Shown piece after piece: positions 1-8,030 of a DNA stretch of 64,000 bases; position 1 is the first letter of the stretch, and every line of letters starts with the position of its first letter. Under the pieces are notes generated by a model. That model saw only the letters and a list, made by a program, of their open reading frames with translations, did no database searches and had not been told where the DNA came from. This stretch comes from Taibaiella soli (GTDB lineage: Bacteria; Bacteroidota; Bacteroidia; Chitinophagales; Chitinophagaceae). The stretch is from assembly GCF_003236175.1 (NCBI RefSeq), contig NZ_QKTW01000022.1:340579-404578 (forward strand), written 5' to 3'. Made by a program: the position numbers and the translations under genes.

Positions 1-16
1 GCCGCGAGAAAATTCA

Positions 17-667
17 CTACTTTTTCAGCCGGATAGAATAAGCGCAACGACGATCACCATCGGTAATATGCTCCACACGCTCAATTTTTACATCGCGACC
101 CATGAGATTTTTAAACGTCTTGAATTCAGATTCGCAGAACCCATTACATTTTTTAGCGCCGGAATAAATAGGGCAGTGATTCTCGAAAAACATATAGCCA
201 TCTTCCGTTTCCTTCATTTCGGCCATATAACCTTCCTCATTTCGAATTTTTGTAAACTGACGCAGCTTTTCGCCAATTGGCTGATTTTGATCAATCTGAG
301 CGTGGTAGCGTTCTTTTGCTTTTTGCTCGCGTGTATCAATCACCTTTTCAAGCATTTCAGGGCCGAGCGCCTCAATAATCACATCAAGCAACTGATCGCT
401 GAGGTCTGTTTTAGGGAAATGTTCCCAGCCCTTTTGTGTCAGTTTCCATACAAGGCTTGGTCGGCCAACGCCGCTGGATTGGTTTTCGGCGGTTACGAAA
501 CCGGCATCCTGGAGTTTATTCAATTGGAAACGGGCTCCCTCGTTGCTGATCTCCAGCTCGCTTGCTATAGCGTTGGTAGACAGCGCACCTTTGGTCTTCA
601 GCAAGATTAAAAATCTTTCAAAAGCCATAGAGGAAACTGATTGTCCGATTGAGTTTTTATTTTCCAA
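17..667 (-). CDS. SufR-like winged-helix transcriptional regulator with cysteine cluster
   Basis: Probably senses Fe-S cluster status and controls the divergent suf operon. Residues about 15-75 form a helix-turn-helix of the DeoR/ArsR-like kind (GALSTNAIASELEISNEGAR, then GVGRPSLVWKLT as the wing). The C-terminal half carries four cysteines (165, 174, 178, 208) in HCPIYS, CNGFC and RCAYS contexts, which could ligate a cluster as in cyanobacterial SufR-type proteins. The start is uncertain. TTG at 667 has an AAGGGA ribosome-binding-like stretch at 671-676 and a TACATTTG -7-like box at 687-694 on the minus strand. The first ATG is at 628 and would give MAFERFL. The suf link rests on position plus the cysteine pattern; DNA targets are inferred. 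Confidence 0.8.
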   Translation of the reverse strand: MENKNSIGQSVSSMAFERFLILLKTKGALSTNAIASELEISNEGARFQLNKLQDAGFVTAENQSSGVGRPSLVWKLTQKGWEHFPKTDLSDQLLDVIIEALGPEMLEKVIDTREQKAKERYHAQIDQNQPIGEKLRQFTKIRNEEGYMAEMKETEDGYMFFENHCPIYSGAKKCNGFCESEFKTFKNLMGRDVKIERVEHITDGDRRCAYSIRLKK

Positions 668-675
668 GTAATCCC

Positions 676-703
676 TTGTTTAATTGCAAATGTACTAATT
701 TTG
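676..703 (+). promoter_or_regulatory. Candidate suf operon promoter, overlapping a divergent promoter
   Basis: TTG at 676-678, 17 nt, then TAATTTTG at 696-703 resembles the Bacteroidota TTG / TAnnTTTG promoter. On the opposite strand TACATTTG (687-694) is a -7-like box for the regulator gene, so the two promoters overlap. Spacing is slightly shorter than usual. Confidence 0.5.
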
Positions 704-715
704 TAGCGTAATTAA

Positions 716-757
716 ATTATCAGATCATTCAATCGGGACATCTGATTATCTGATAAA
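716..757. promoter_or_regulatory. Candidate operator (ATTATCAGAT inverted repeat) in the suf leader
   Basis: ATTATCAGAT at 716-725 is an inverted match to two adjacent half-sites, ATCTGATTAT (740-749) and ATCTGATAAA (748-757). The sites lie just downstream of the putative suf -7 box and upstream of sufB, where a repressor would block initiation or early elongation. Binding by the neighbouring regulator is inferred. Confidence 0.45.
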
Positions 758-791
758 AGGCTGGTCTCTGGCCATTCTACAATTAAAGATC

Positions 792-2237
792 ATGAGCGAC
801 AGCAATCAAATACTGGAAGAATTCAAAGACAAGGAATACGAGTTTGGTTTTGTGACGGATATCGAAATGGATATCGCGCCGAAGGGGTTGAATGAAGATA
901 CCATCCGCTTTATTTCTGCAAAAAAAGGAGAGCCGGAATGGCTGCTCGAATGGCGCCTCAAAGGTTATCAGTCTTTCCTGAAACAACCGGAACCGCATTG
1001 GCAGAATTTTGATTTGCCGGCTGTAGATTTTCAGGACATCTCTTATTATGCCGCACCGAAAAATCAGAAGAAATATGAAAGTCTGGATGAAGTAGATCCG
1101 GAACTGCTGGCTACTTTCGAGAAGCTGGGTATTCCGCTGAATGAACAGAAAATGCTCGCGGGCGTGGCTGTAGATGCTGTGTTCGACAGCGTTTCAGTTG
1201 CTACTACTTACAAACAGACATTAAAGGATCAGGGCATTATTTTCTGCTCGATCAGCGAAGCGGTTCGTGAACATCCGGAACTGGTGAAGAAGTATCTTGG
1301 TTCTGTAGTACCACATTCTGATAATATTTATGCTTCTCTGAACACCGCTGTTTTCTCAGATGGTTCGTTCGTATATATTCCAAAAGGCGTTCGTTGCCCG
1401 ATGGAACTTTCTACTTATTTCCGCATCAATGCTGAGAATACCGGGCAGTTTGAGCGTACGCTGATTATTGCCGATGAAGGCAGTTATGTAAGCTATCTCG
1501 AAGGTTGTACCGCTCCGCGCCGTGATGAAAACCAACTGCACGCTGCCGTGGTAGAACTCGTAGCATTAGGCGATGCAGAGATCAAATATAGCACGGTGCA
1601 AAACTGGTATCCGGGCGATAAAGATGGTAAGGGGGGTATTTACAACTTCGTTACCAAACGTGGTATTTGTAAAGGCGCACATTCCAAAATTTCCTGGACG
1701 CAAGTAGAGACTGGTTCTTCCATCACCTGGAAATATCCGAGTGTGATTCTGCAAGGCGATTATTCTTCTGGTGAATTTTACTCTGTAGCAGTAACCCGCA
1801 ATAAACAAATCGCTGATACTGGTACAAAAATGTTCCATATTGGTAAACACACGAAGAGCCGTATCATTTCTAAAGGTATTTCTGCTGGTGAAGGTCAGAA
1901 CAGTTACCGCGGCCTCGTTCAGGTAGGTGCTAAAGCTGAATTTGCCCGCAATTTTACACAGTGTGATTCACTGCTGATCGGTGATCGCTGTGGTGCGCAC
2001 ACATTCCCATACATCGAATCAAAAAATAGCACTGCCACACTGGAACACGAAGCAACGACTTCGAAAATCGGTGAAGACCAGATTTTCTATCTCAATCAAC
2101 GCGGTATTGATACGGAGAAAGCGGTTGCATTAATCGTAAATGGTTATGCCAAAGAAGTGCTGAATCAATTACCGATGGAATTCGCTGTAGAAGCGCAGAA
2201 GCTGCTGTCTATTTCGCTGGAAGGCTCGGTAGGATAA
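792..2237 (+). CDS. sufB: Fe-S cluster assembly scaffold protein SufB
   Basis: Core subunit of the cytoplasmic SufBC2D scaffold on which Fe-S clusters are built from sulfur delivered by SufS/SufE. The 481-residue product has the usual SufB length and the family's C-terminal signature: [18 protein letters not shown] followed by [18 protein letters not shown], which includes conserved Cys and His residues of the sulfur path and cluster site. It is first in a six-gene operon. The TAA stop lies inside a CCTCCTCTAACTCC-type repeat, and 123 nt of repeats separate it from sufC, unlike the tight spacing in the rest of the operon. The start is ATG at 792, after the candidate operator. Confidence 0.97.
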   Translation: MSDSNQILEEFKDKEYEFGFVTDIEMDIAPKGLNEDTIRFISAKKGEPEWLLEWRLKGYQSFLKQPEPHWQNFDLPAVDFQDISYYAAPKNQKKYESLDEVDPELLATFEKLGIPLNEQKMLAGVAVDAVFDSVSVATTYKQTLKDQGIIFCSISEAVREHPELVKKYLGSVVPHSDNIYASLNTAVFSDGSFVYIPKGVRCPMELSTYFRINAENTGQFERTLIIADEGSYVSYLEGCTAPRRDENQLHAAVVELVALGDAEIKYSTVQNWYPGDKDGKGGIYNFVTKRGICKGAHSKISWTQVETGSSITWKYPSVILQGDYSSGEFYSVAVTRNKQIADTGTKMFHIGKHTKSRIISKGISAGEGQNSYRGLVQVGAKAEFARNFTQCDSLLIGDRCGAHTFPYIESKNSTATLEHEATTSKIGEDQIFYLNQRGIDTEKAVALIVNGYAKEVLNQLPMEFAVEAQKLLSISLEGSVG

Positions 2238-2356
2238 AGCCTCCTCTAACTCCTACGAAGGAGGAGAACTCCAAACGCGTCCTTCGGAAAACGAGACAAA
2301 TTGACGTTTCACCAACTTAGAACGTACTACTTACAACTTAGAACTTAGAACTTAAA
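2236..2356. repeat. Repeat cluster inside the suf operon
   Basis: 2236-2272 is a copy of an intergenic repeat (AAAGCCTCCTCTAACTCC then GAAGGAGGAGAA) found inverted at 21061-21098. 2301-2356 holds TTGACGTTTCACC followed by an array of the word AACTTAG/AACTTA reading towards sufC. Nothing here looks coding. Confidence 0.7.
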
Positions 2357-2360
2357 AGAA

Positions 2361-3122
2361 ATGCTTACAATAAATAATTTACAGGCATCAGTTGAGGATA
2401 AACAGATTTTGAAGGGAATTAATCTGCAGGTAAATGCAGGTGAAGTGCATGCCATTATGGGTCCGAACGGTTCGGGCAAAAGCTCGCTCGCATCAGTACT
2501 TACAGGCAGAAGCCAATATGAAGTAAACGGCGGCGAAGTTACATTCGAAGGCAAAGATCTTTTAGATATGTCGCCGGAAGACAGAGCACGTGAGGGCGTG
2601 TTTTTGGCGTTCCAATATCCGGTAGAAATTCCTGGTGTTTCCAACATCAACTTTTTGCGTACCGCGATGAATGAAATCAGAGCGTATCGCAATTTGCCAC
2701 CGTTAGATGCAAAAGAATTTCTGAAACTTTCGAGAGAAAGACAAAAACTCGTCGAGTTTGATGCGCAATTGGTGAATCGTTCTTTGAATGAAGGTTTCTC
2801 TGGCGGTGAGAAAAAACGCAATGAGATTTTTCAACTGGCGATGCTGGAGCCGAAATTGTCTATCCTTGATGAAACCGATTCTGGGCTTGATATTGACGCG
2901 TTGCGGATCGTTTCAAACGGCGTAAATAAATTACGTTCTAAGGACAATGCCTTTATCGTCATTACACACTACCAAAGACTATTAGAATATATCGTTCCGG
3001 ATTTTGTACATGTTTTGTACAACGGTCGTATCGTAAAATCAGGCACTAAAGAACTGGCGCTGGAACTGGAAGAAAGAGGATACGACTGGCTGAAAGAACC
3101 ATTTGAAAGTGAATCTATTTAA
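2361..3122 (+). CDS. sufC: Fe-S cluster assembly ATPase SufC
   Basis: ABC-type ATPase of the SufBC2D scaffold; ATP binding remodels SufB/SufD during cluster assembly. It shows Walker A GPNGSGKSS (residues 34-42), the signature FSGGEKKR (146-153) and Walker B LSILDE (166-171) followed by TDSGLD, the SufC-typical form. The 253-aa length is normal. It has no membrane segments, so it is a soluble ABC protein and not a transporter subunit. It starts at ATG 2361 after an AACTTAG repeat array and ends 10 nt before the sufD ATG. Confidence 0.97.
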   Translation: MLTINNLQASVEDKQILKGINLQVNAGEVHAIMGPNGSGKSSLASVLTGRSQYEVNGGEVTFEGKDLLDMSPEDRAREGVFLAFQYPVEIPGVSNINFLRTAMNEIRAYRNLPPLDAKEFLKLSRERQKLVEFDAQLVNRSLNEGFSGGEKKRNEIFQLAMLEPKLSILDETDSGLDIDALRIVSNGVNKLRSKDNAFIVITHYQRLLEYIVPDFVHVLYNGRIVKSGTKELALELEERGYDWLKEPFESESI

Positions 3123-3132
3123 AGAACCATTC

Positions 3133-4425
3133 ATGACTGATACAGTATCATTATATGACCAATTTCAGGCTTTGCATGCAGAGCGGAACAGTGGTCGCGA
3201 AGGCTGGCTGAAAGATATTCGTGAAGCGGCTTTCAATACATTTACCGAGCTTGGATTTCCGACGATCAAAAGAGAAGACTGGAAATACACCAATGTACTT
3301 CCATTTCTGAAAGAAGAATTTCAGGTGGAACAATTACATAGCGTTGCTTTTCCAGCAACGATCAGCGATGAAAGTATTGCCGGGCTGGATGCACATATTA
3401 TAGTGCTGCAAAACGGCAGACTGACAAATGCACCGAAAATCAAGGGCGTAAAAATCGCGACGATCAACGATGCTGTAGATCTCGGAGGAGCGGAGGAATA
3501 TCTTGCTAAAAGTATTCCGGTTGAAAAACATCCGTTTGCCGCATTGAATACAGCGCTGTTTGAAGATGGCATTGTTATTGAAATTGAAAAGAATGTGCAG
3601 GTGGATAAACCGCTGCATATCATTCATACCTATAATAGTCTGGAAGCAGCATTTGTGCAGCCACGTATTTTGGTCATCAGCCACAAACACAGTCATGCGG
3701 ATATTATCGAGACAACAAAAGTGCTGAGCAATTACACGTTATTTTCAAATAGTGTGACAGAGGTGTATGTGAAAGAAAATGCACAGCTTAATCATTATGT
3801 GTTGCAGTCAGAACCGGCGACCAGTCGTTTTGTAAGCTTCCGTCAGGCGACGCAGGAAAAAGACAGTTTATACAATAATTATACGTTTACGATGCCGGGC
3901 GCAGCTTTGGTTCGTAACAATCTCATTGCTGCACTGAAAGGAACAAACGTCGAAACGCATATGTTCGGTTTGTATCTGGCCAGCGATAATCAACTGATCG
4001 ATAATCATACTTCAGTAGAACACCAGCAGCCGAATTGTTTCAGCAACGAATTGTATAAAGGTGTCCTGAAAGATACGTCTAAAGCTATTTTCAGCGGTCG
4101 CATCCATGTGTTTCAAGATGCACAGAAGACCAATGCTTTTCAGCAGAACAACAATCTTTTGCTGAGCGATAAAGCGACTGTTGATTCGAAACCACAATTG
4201 GAAATTTATGCAGACGATGTGAAGTGCAGCCACGGTTCTACGGCTGGTAGTTTCAACAAAGAATCGCTTTTTTATTTGCAATCGAGAGGTATTGGTGAGG
4301 CCACTGCGAGAAATATGCTCGTAGCCGCTTTCGCATTTGACGTGACCAGTAAAGTAAAAATTCCGGCTTTGAGAGCACATATCGAACATCTGATTGAACA
4401 CAATCTTACAGAAAATTATGACTAG
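3133..4425 (+). CDS. sufD: Fe-S cluster assembly protein SufD
   Basis: SufB paralogue that completes the SufBC2D scaffold and helps iron entry. The 430-residue product has the SufD beta-helix core and ends with the family-typical region KCSHGSTAGSFNKESLFYLQSRGIGEATARNML (divided here only by reading), in which the Cys-Ser-His motif is conserved. ATG at 3133 is preferred over an in-frame TTG at 3103 that would overlap sufC. The stop codon overlaps the sufS start (ATG at 4418), implying translational coupling. Confidence 0.95.
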   Translation: MTDTVSLYDQFQALHAERNSGREGWLKDIREAAFNTFTELGFPTIKREDWKYTNVLPFLKEEFQVEQLHSVAFPATISDESIAGLDAHIIVLQNGRLTNAPKIKGVKIATINDAVDLGGAEEYLAKSIPVEKHPFAALNTALFEDGIVIEIEKNVQVDKPLHIIHTYNSLEAAFVQPRILVISHKHSHADIIETTKVLSNYTLFSNSVTEVYVKENAQLNHYVLQSEPATSRFVSFRQATQEKDSLYNNYTFTMPGAALVRNNLIAALKGTNVETHMFGLYLASDNQLIDNHTSVEHQQPNCFSNELYKGVLKDTSKAIFSGRIHVFQDAQKTNAFQQNNNLLLSDKATVDSKPQLEIYADDVKCSHGSTAGSFNKESLFYLQSRGIGEATARNMLVAAFAFDVTSKVKIPALRAHIEHLIEHNLTENYD

Positions 4426-5668
4426 TAATCACACCATACCGGTTGCAGGTACACTGGATATTTTACGTGCAAGAATAGATTTTCCGCTTTTGCAGGAGCT
4501 GGTGTATGGCAAACCGTTGGTGTATCTCGATAATGCTGCAACCACGCAAAAGCCGCTACAGGTGATAGAGGCGTTGGAGCATTACTATAAAACATACAAC
4601 AGCAATGTGCACCGCGGGGTGCATTTCCTGAGCCAGATAGCAACGGAAGCTTATGAAATAGCACGTCGTAAGATTGCAAAATTCATCAATGCGGCACATG
4701 AATACGAAGTGATTTTTACTAAAGGCACAACCAATGGTATCAATCTCGTAGCGTCTTCATTCGGTCGTCATTTCCTGAAAGAAGGCGATGAGGTATTGAT
4801 CTCTGCGATGGAGCACCATTCCAATATCGTTCCGTGGCAAATGATCTGCGAAGAAAAAGGTGCCCAACTGAAGGTAATTCCAATTGATCAGGACGGGGTT
4901 CTGAAAATGGAATTGCTCGATGAATTGTTGACTGATAAAGTGAAGATCGTAGCAGTCACTTATGTTTCCAATACGCTTGGAACTGTGAATCCGATTCGAG
5001 AAATCATTCAGAAAGCACACGCAAAAAGCATTCCTGTATTGATTGATGGGGCACAGGCTATTCAGCACATGCCCGTCGATATGCAAGAATTGGACGCGGA
5101 CTTTTTCGTGTGTTCGGGTCATAAGATGTATGGTCCTACAGGGATCGGATTTTTATACGGCAAAGAAAAATGGCTGAATGCAATGCCTCCTTTTGAAGGC
5201 GGCGGCGATATGATCAAAACGGTGACGTTTGAAAAAACGGTTTACAACGAATTGCCATTCAAATTTGAAGCAGGAACACCAGATATTTCCGGCGCAATCG
5301 GTTTAGGCGCGGCGGTAGATTATATCAATCAAACGGGAATCAGGAATATAGAAACAGCAGAGCATGAACTGATGCAATACGCATTGGATAAGCTTTCTGG
5401 TATCGAAGGACTGCGTTTTGTAGGTAATGCAAAAGAAAGAGCGGGCGGAATTTCTTTTCTCGTCGGTGATATTCATCCCTACGATTTAGGTGAATTGTTA
5501 GATAAACAATCAATCGCGGTACGTACCGGACATCACTGCACGCAGCCGCTCATGGACTTTTTCGGCATTCCTGGAACAGTGCGCGCTTCGTTTGCGTTTT
5601 ACAATACGAAAGAAGAGATTGACGCATTGGTGAAAGGAATTGAATTTGCTAAACGAATGTTGGCTTAA
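4418..5668 (+). CDS. sufS: Cysteine desulfurase SufS
   Basis: PLP-dependent group II desulfurase that converts cysteine to alanine and passes persulfide sulfur to SufE. The PLP lysine is in SGHKMYGPTG (Lys236 from this start) and the persulfide cysteine in RTGHHCTQP (Cys374). The 416-residue length is typical. ATG 4418 sits inside the last codons of sufD (8-nt overlap), which fits operon coupling and is preferred over an in-frame TTG at 4394. sufE follows 3 nt after the stop. Confidence 0.96.
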   Translation: MTSNHTIPVAGTLDILRARIDFPLLQELVYGKPLVYLDNAATTQKPLQVIEALEHYYKTYNSNVHRGVHFLSQIATEAYEIARRKIAKFINAAHEYEVIFTKGTTNGINLVASSFGRHFLKEGDEVLISAMEHHSNIVPWQMICEEKGAQLKVIPIDQDGVLKMELLDELLTDKVKIVAVTYVSNTLGTVNPIREIIQKAHAKSIPVLIDGAQAIQHMPVDMQELDADFFVCSGHKMYGPTGIGFLYGKEKWLNAMPPFEGGGDMIKTVTFEKTVYNELPFKFEAGTPDISGAIGLGAAVDYINQTGIRNIETAEHELMQYALDKLSGIEGLRFVGNAKERAGGISFLVGDIHPYDLGELLDKQSIAVRTGHHCTQPLMDFFGIPGTVRASFAFYNTKEEIDALVKGIEFAKRMLA

Positions 5669-5671
5669 GCT

Positions 5672-6094
5672 ATGACAATTAACGAACAACAAGATCAGAT
5701 CATTGAAGACTTTAGTTTCTTCTCCGACTGGACGGATAAATATGAATATATTATTCAGCTGGGAAAAGATTTGCCGCTGATCGATGAACAATATAAAACA
5801 GACGATAACCTGATTAGAGGCTGCCAGTCGAAAGTGTGGCTGCACGCGGATTTAAAGGATGGTAAAATCTATTTTACTGCTGATAGTGATGCGTTGATTA
5901 CAAAAGGACTGGTGAGTATGATGGTTTCGGTTTTGTCTGGATACACACCTAAAGAAATTGCCGATTCTGATATTTATTTTATTGACAAAGTTGGCCTGAG
6001 CAGTCATTTATCACCCACACGTTCCAATGGTTTACTTTCTATGCTGAAGCAAATGAAAATGTATGGCGTGGCTTTTCAGGCAAAACAAAACTAA
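5672..6094 (+). CDS. sufE: Sulfur acceptor protein SufE
   Basis: Small cytoplasmic protein that takes sulfur from SufS and enhances its activity, then hands it to SufB. The 140-residue product carries the acceptor cysteine in RGCQSKVW (Cys51), the SufE/CsdE signature. It starts 3 nt after sufS and ends 5 nt before the SufT-like gene. Confidence 0.94.
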   Translation: MTINEQQDQIIEDFSFFSDWTDKYEYIIQLGKDLPLIDEQYKTDDNLIRGCQSKVWLHADLKDGKIYFTADSDALITKGLVSMMVSVLSGYTPKEIADSDIYFIDKVGLSSHLSPTRSNGLLSMLKQMKMYGVAFQAKQN

Positions 6095-6099
6095 CAATC

Positions 6100-6408
6100 A
6101 TGGAAGCAACACTGCGCGATAAAATTGAAGAGGTTTTAAAGACCGTCTACGATCCGGAAATTCCGGTGAATATTTGGGAGCTTGGATTGATTTACGAACT
6201 GAAGATAGAAGAGGATAATGCAGTTAAAGTAACGATGACACTGACTGCCCCTGGCTGTCCGGTAGCGGGTGATATAGTTGCGGAAGTGCAACAGAAAGTG
6301 GAAGGAATTGAGGGTGTGAAATCGGTTCATGTTCATCTCACTTTTGAACCGCAATGGGATAAAAGTATGATGAGTGAAGAGGCAATGCTGGAGCTGGGAT
6401 TTCTGTAG
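6100..6408 (+). CDS. SufT-like MIP18/DUF59 Fe-S assembly factor
   Basis: A 102-residue single-domain DUF59 (MIP18 family) protein, a family linked to Fe-S cluster maturation. The conserved segment TAPGCPVAGDI contains the family cysteine (Cys53), and DPEIPVNIWELGLIYEL is the classic N-terminal DUF59 motif. As the last gene of the suf operon it probably helps late transfer of clusters to target proteins; that role is from family knowledge. Transcription probably ends at the hairpin at 6608-6639. Confidence 0.9.
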   Translation: MEATLRDKIEEVLKTVYDPEIPVNIWELGLIYELKIEEDNAVKVTMTLTAPGCPVAGDIVAEVQQKVEGIEGVKSVHVHLTFEPQWDKSMMSEEAMLELGFL

Positions 6409-6781
6409 CTTAAAGCCTAACGCACAAAGCTGAAAGCTTGCTTGTGTTGTCACCCTGGGCGGAGTCGAAGAGTTCTCGCTCGGAATAAAGACGCAAAACA
6501 CGGGAATGACACACCACGCGGGTCGTCCCGATGACGAGGCACGAGGAAGTGGGGATCTGATTTCGCGCCGGATAAAACATAACGTTTAGCGCCACGTTAC
6601 TGCACAAAAAAAGACCGACAGGAATCTGTCGGTCTTTTTGATTATTTGAGTGCCCACTATAAACTGCAATTTGCATGCTTCGTTGCAATGACACGAGAAA
6701 GCAGTTTAATGCGAGGGAAACATCTGATGTTTGACAAGGGTGACTGTCAATTGTCAACTGTTCATTGTCAATTGAAAAGAA
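6409..6781. repeat. Gene-free stretch with several intergenic repeats
   Basis: It contains AGCTTAAAGC..AACGC..CAAAGCTG words just after the suf operon (also after 20928), a CACCCTGGGCGGAGTCGAAG repeat (6451-6470), a GTCGTCCCGATGACGAGG segment (about 6522-6545), the terminator at 6608-6639, and a GTCAATTGTCAACTG array (about 6742-6775) at the 3' end of the minus-strand gene. No coding signal was seen. Confidence 0.65.
6608..6639. terminator. Intrinsic terminator after the suf operon (bidirectional)
   Basis: A perfect stem AAAAAGACCGACAG / CTGTCGGTCTTTTT with a GAAT loop. The A and T tracts on both sides allow termination of the suf operon and possibly of the convergent DUF2911 gene. Confidence 0.9.
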
Positions 6782-7636
6782 TTATTTCGCGTCCGCGATC
6801 AGCTTTTCAGCCATGCGTACATAATCATCATTCTTCGCTTCTTTTGCCAGTTCAATGGTTTTGTTAGCGCTTGCAACCGCTGCTTTTTTATCACCCATTT
6901 TCATTTCAATCTTCGCTTTCAGCATTACCATGTAAAAAGCTTTCGGGTTCTGTTCGATTGCTTTATTTGCCCATTCCAGCGCTTGTTTCTGATCTTTGTT
7001 CGTATCATAATAATAGCTTGCAGCCTGGAAATACGGACGAGTATCAGCCGCTAAAGCAGACTGAATATTTTTGGTAATGCGCGTATCGATCTCTTCTGTA
7101 ACGCTGATCGGAACGCGTGTTTTATCCCACATCAGTTCGATTGTTGCAGCCGTTGAAGTCATGTCAGCAATATCGATTGTGAAGGTTTCTACTTTGGTTG
7201 CGAGTGCAGTTGGTTTTACTTTGAAACGCAATACTTCGTTTTCCGGTTTGTAATCTGCAACGTTGCCACCGAGTGTAAGATCTTTGTACAGCATGATTTC
7301 CCAGCTGTCTTTATTTGGGATAGTATAAACACCGTAAGTGCCTGCTGCTACTGCATTTCCTTCAAGTTTCACATCATCAGTAAAAGTGATTTTGGTAGTA
7401 GCATTAGCACCTGTACGCCAGATTTTTCCGAAAGGAACAACATCGCCGAAGATAACGCGGTTCTTTACGCCCGGACGAGAATAATCTATAGTGATGCTGC
7501 CGAGTGCAAAATCCTGTTTCATAGATTGAGTAGGACTTGGAGCCGGAACTTTCAATTGTTGTGCGTTCAGGTTGCTCACAGACAAGAATGCCAGCGCGAG
7601 TGCGCCTGCATAAGAGGTAAATTTGTTGATCTTCAT
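6782..7636 (-). CDS. Secreted DUF2911 protein with TPR-like C-terminus
   Basis: Starts at ATG 7636 (MKINKFTSYAGALALAFL, a clear signal peptide ending near SNLNA/QQ). Residues about 30-180 match the DUF2911 pattern (SITIDYSRPGVKNR, FGKIWRTGANATTKITF, GTYGVYTIPN, WEIMLYKD), a beta-rich domain common in Bacteroidota whose function is unknown to me. The C-terminal third (TRPYFQAASYYYDTNKDQKQA onwards) has helical TPR-like repeats. It is 284 aa, likely periplasmic, monocistronic and convergent with the suf operon. Confidence 0.85.
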   Translation of the reverse strand: MKINKFTSYAGALALAFLSVSNLNAQQLKVPAPSPTQSMKQDFALGSITIDYSRPGVKNRVIFGDVVPFGKIWRTGANATTKITFTDDVKLEGNAVAAGTYGVYTIPNKDSWEIMLYKDLTLGGNVADYKPENEVLRFKVKPTALATKVETFTIDIADMTSTAATIELMWDKTRVPISVTEEIDTRITKNIQSALAADTRPYFQAASYYYDTNKDQKQALEWANKAIEQNPKAFYMVMLKAKIEMKMGDKKAAVASANKTIELAKEAKNDDYVRMAEKLIADAK

Positions 7637-8030
7637 GAGTTCTGCATTATGATTTGTGGCCGCTAATTTAGGGAAAAACAATGGTGAATGGTCAATGGTG
7701 AATTTTTGCGAGTGGTCAATTGTGAGTGGGGAGCGGGTGAAACGTGAAACGTCAAATGTGAAATGTCAAAAACGTAGAGACGTTGCATGCAACGTCTCTA
7801 GACCACACAATTGTATAATAACATGGTCATGTCGACGAAGGAGACATCCCGCTATAAGGATCAGGTTTTCGTGTCCCCCTGCCGAAGGAAGGGGGACAAA
7901 CGCGGGCTAACATGAGTAATTGACGTTTCACGTTTCACCATTGACCATTCACCATTCACCACTGCTTCAGTCTCAGCGCGTTGTTCTCTTCAAATTTCCT
8001 TCAAAAACTCCTGCTTACCTTTGTAACCGT
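7637..8030. repeat. Composite intergenic element: inverted word arrays around a palindrome
   Basis: The left arm (about 7681-7773) carries GTGAATGGTCAATGG and GTGAAACGTGAAACGTCAA words. The right arm (7920-7962) carries their reverse complement (TTGACGTTTCACG, CCATTGACCATTCACC). Between them is a perfect 26-nt palindrome (7775-7800, half-site TAGAGACGTTGCA) and a CCCCCTGCCGAAGG / GGGGGAC segment. Each arm reads in the sense direction of the gene next to it. No coding signal. Confidence 0.75.
8016..8023 (+). promoter_or_regulatory. Candidate -7 box of the two-component/efflux operon
   Basis: TACCTTTG matches TAnnTTTG and lies 7 nt before the ATG at 8031, implying a very short or absent leader. 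No clear -33 element was seen. Confidence 0.4.

Noticed and set aside
68-610. Plus-strand ORF of 180 codons
   Set aside because: Lies opposite the winged-helix regulator, has no recognisable motif, and is a shadow.
7656-7910. Short ORF in the composite element
   Set aside because: Runs through inverted arrays and the palindrome; not coding-like.
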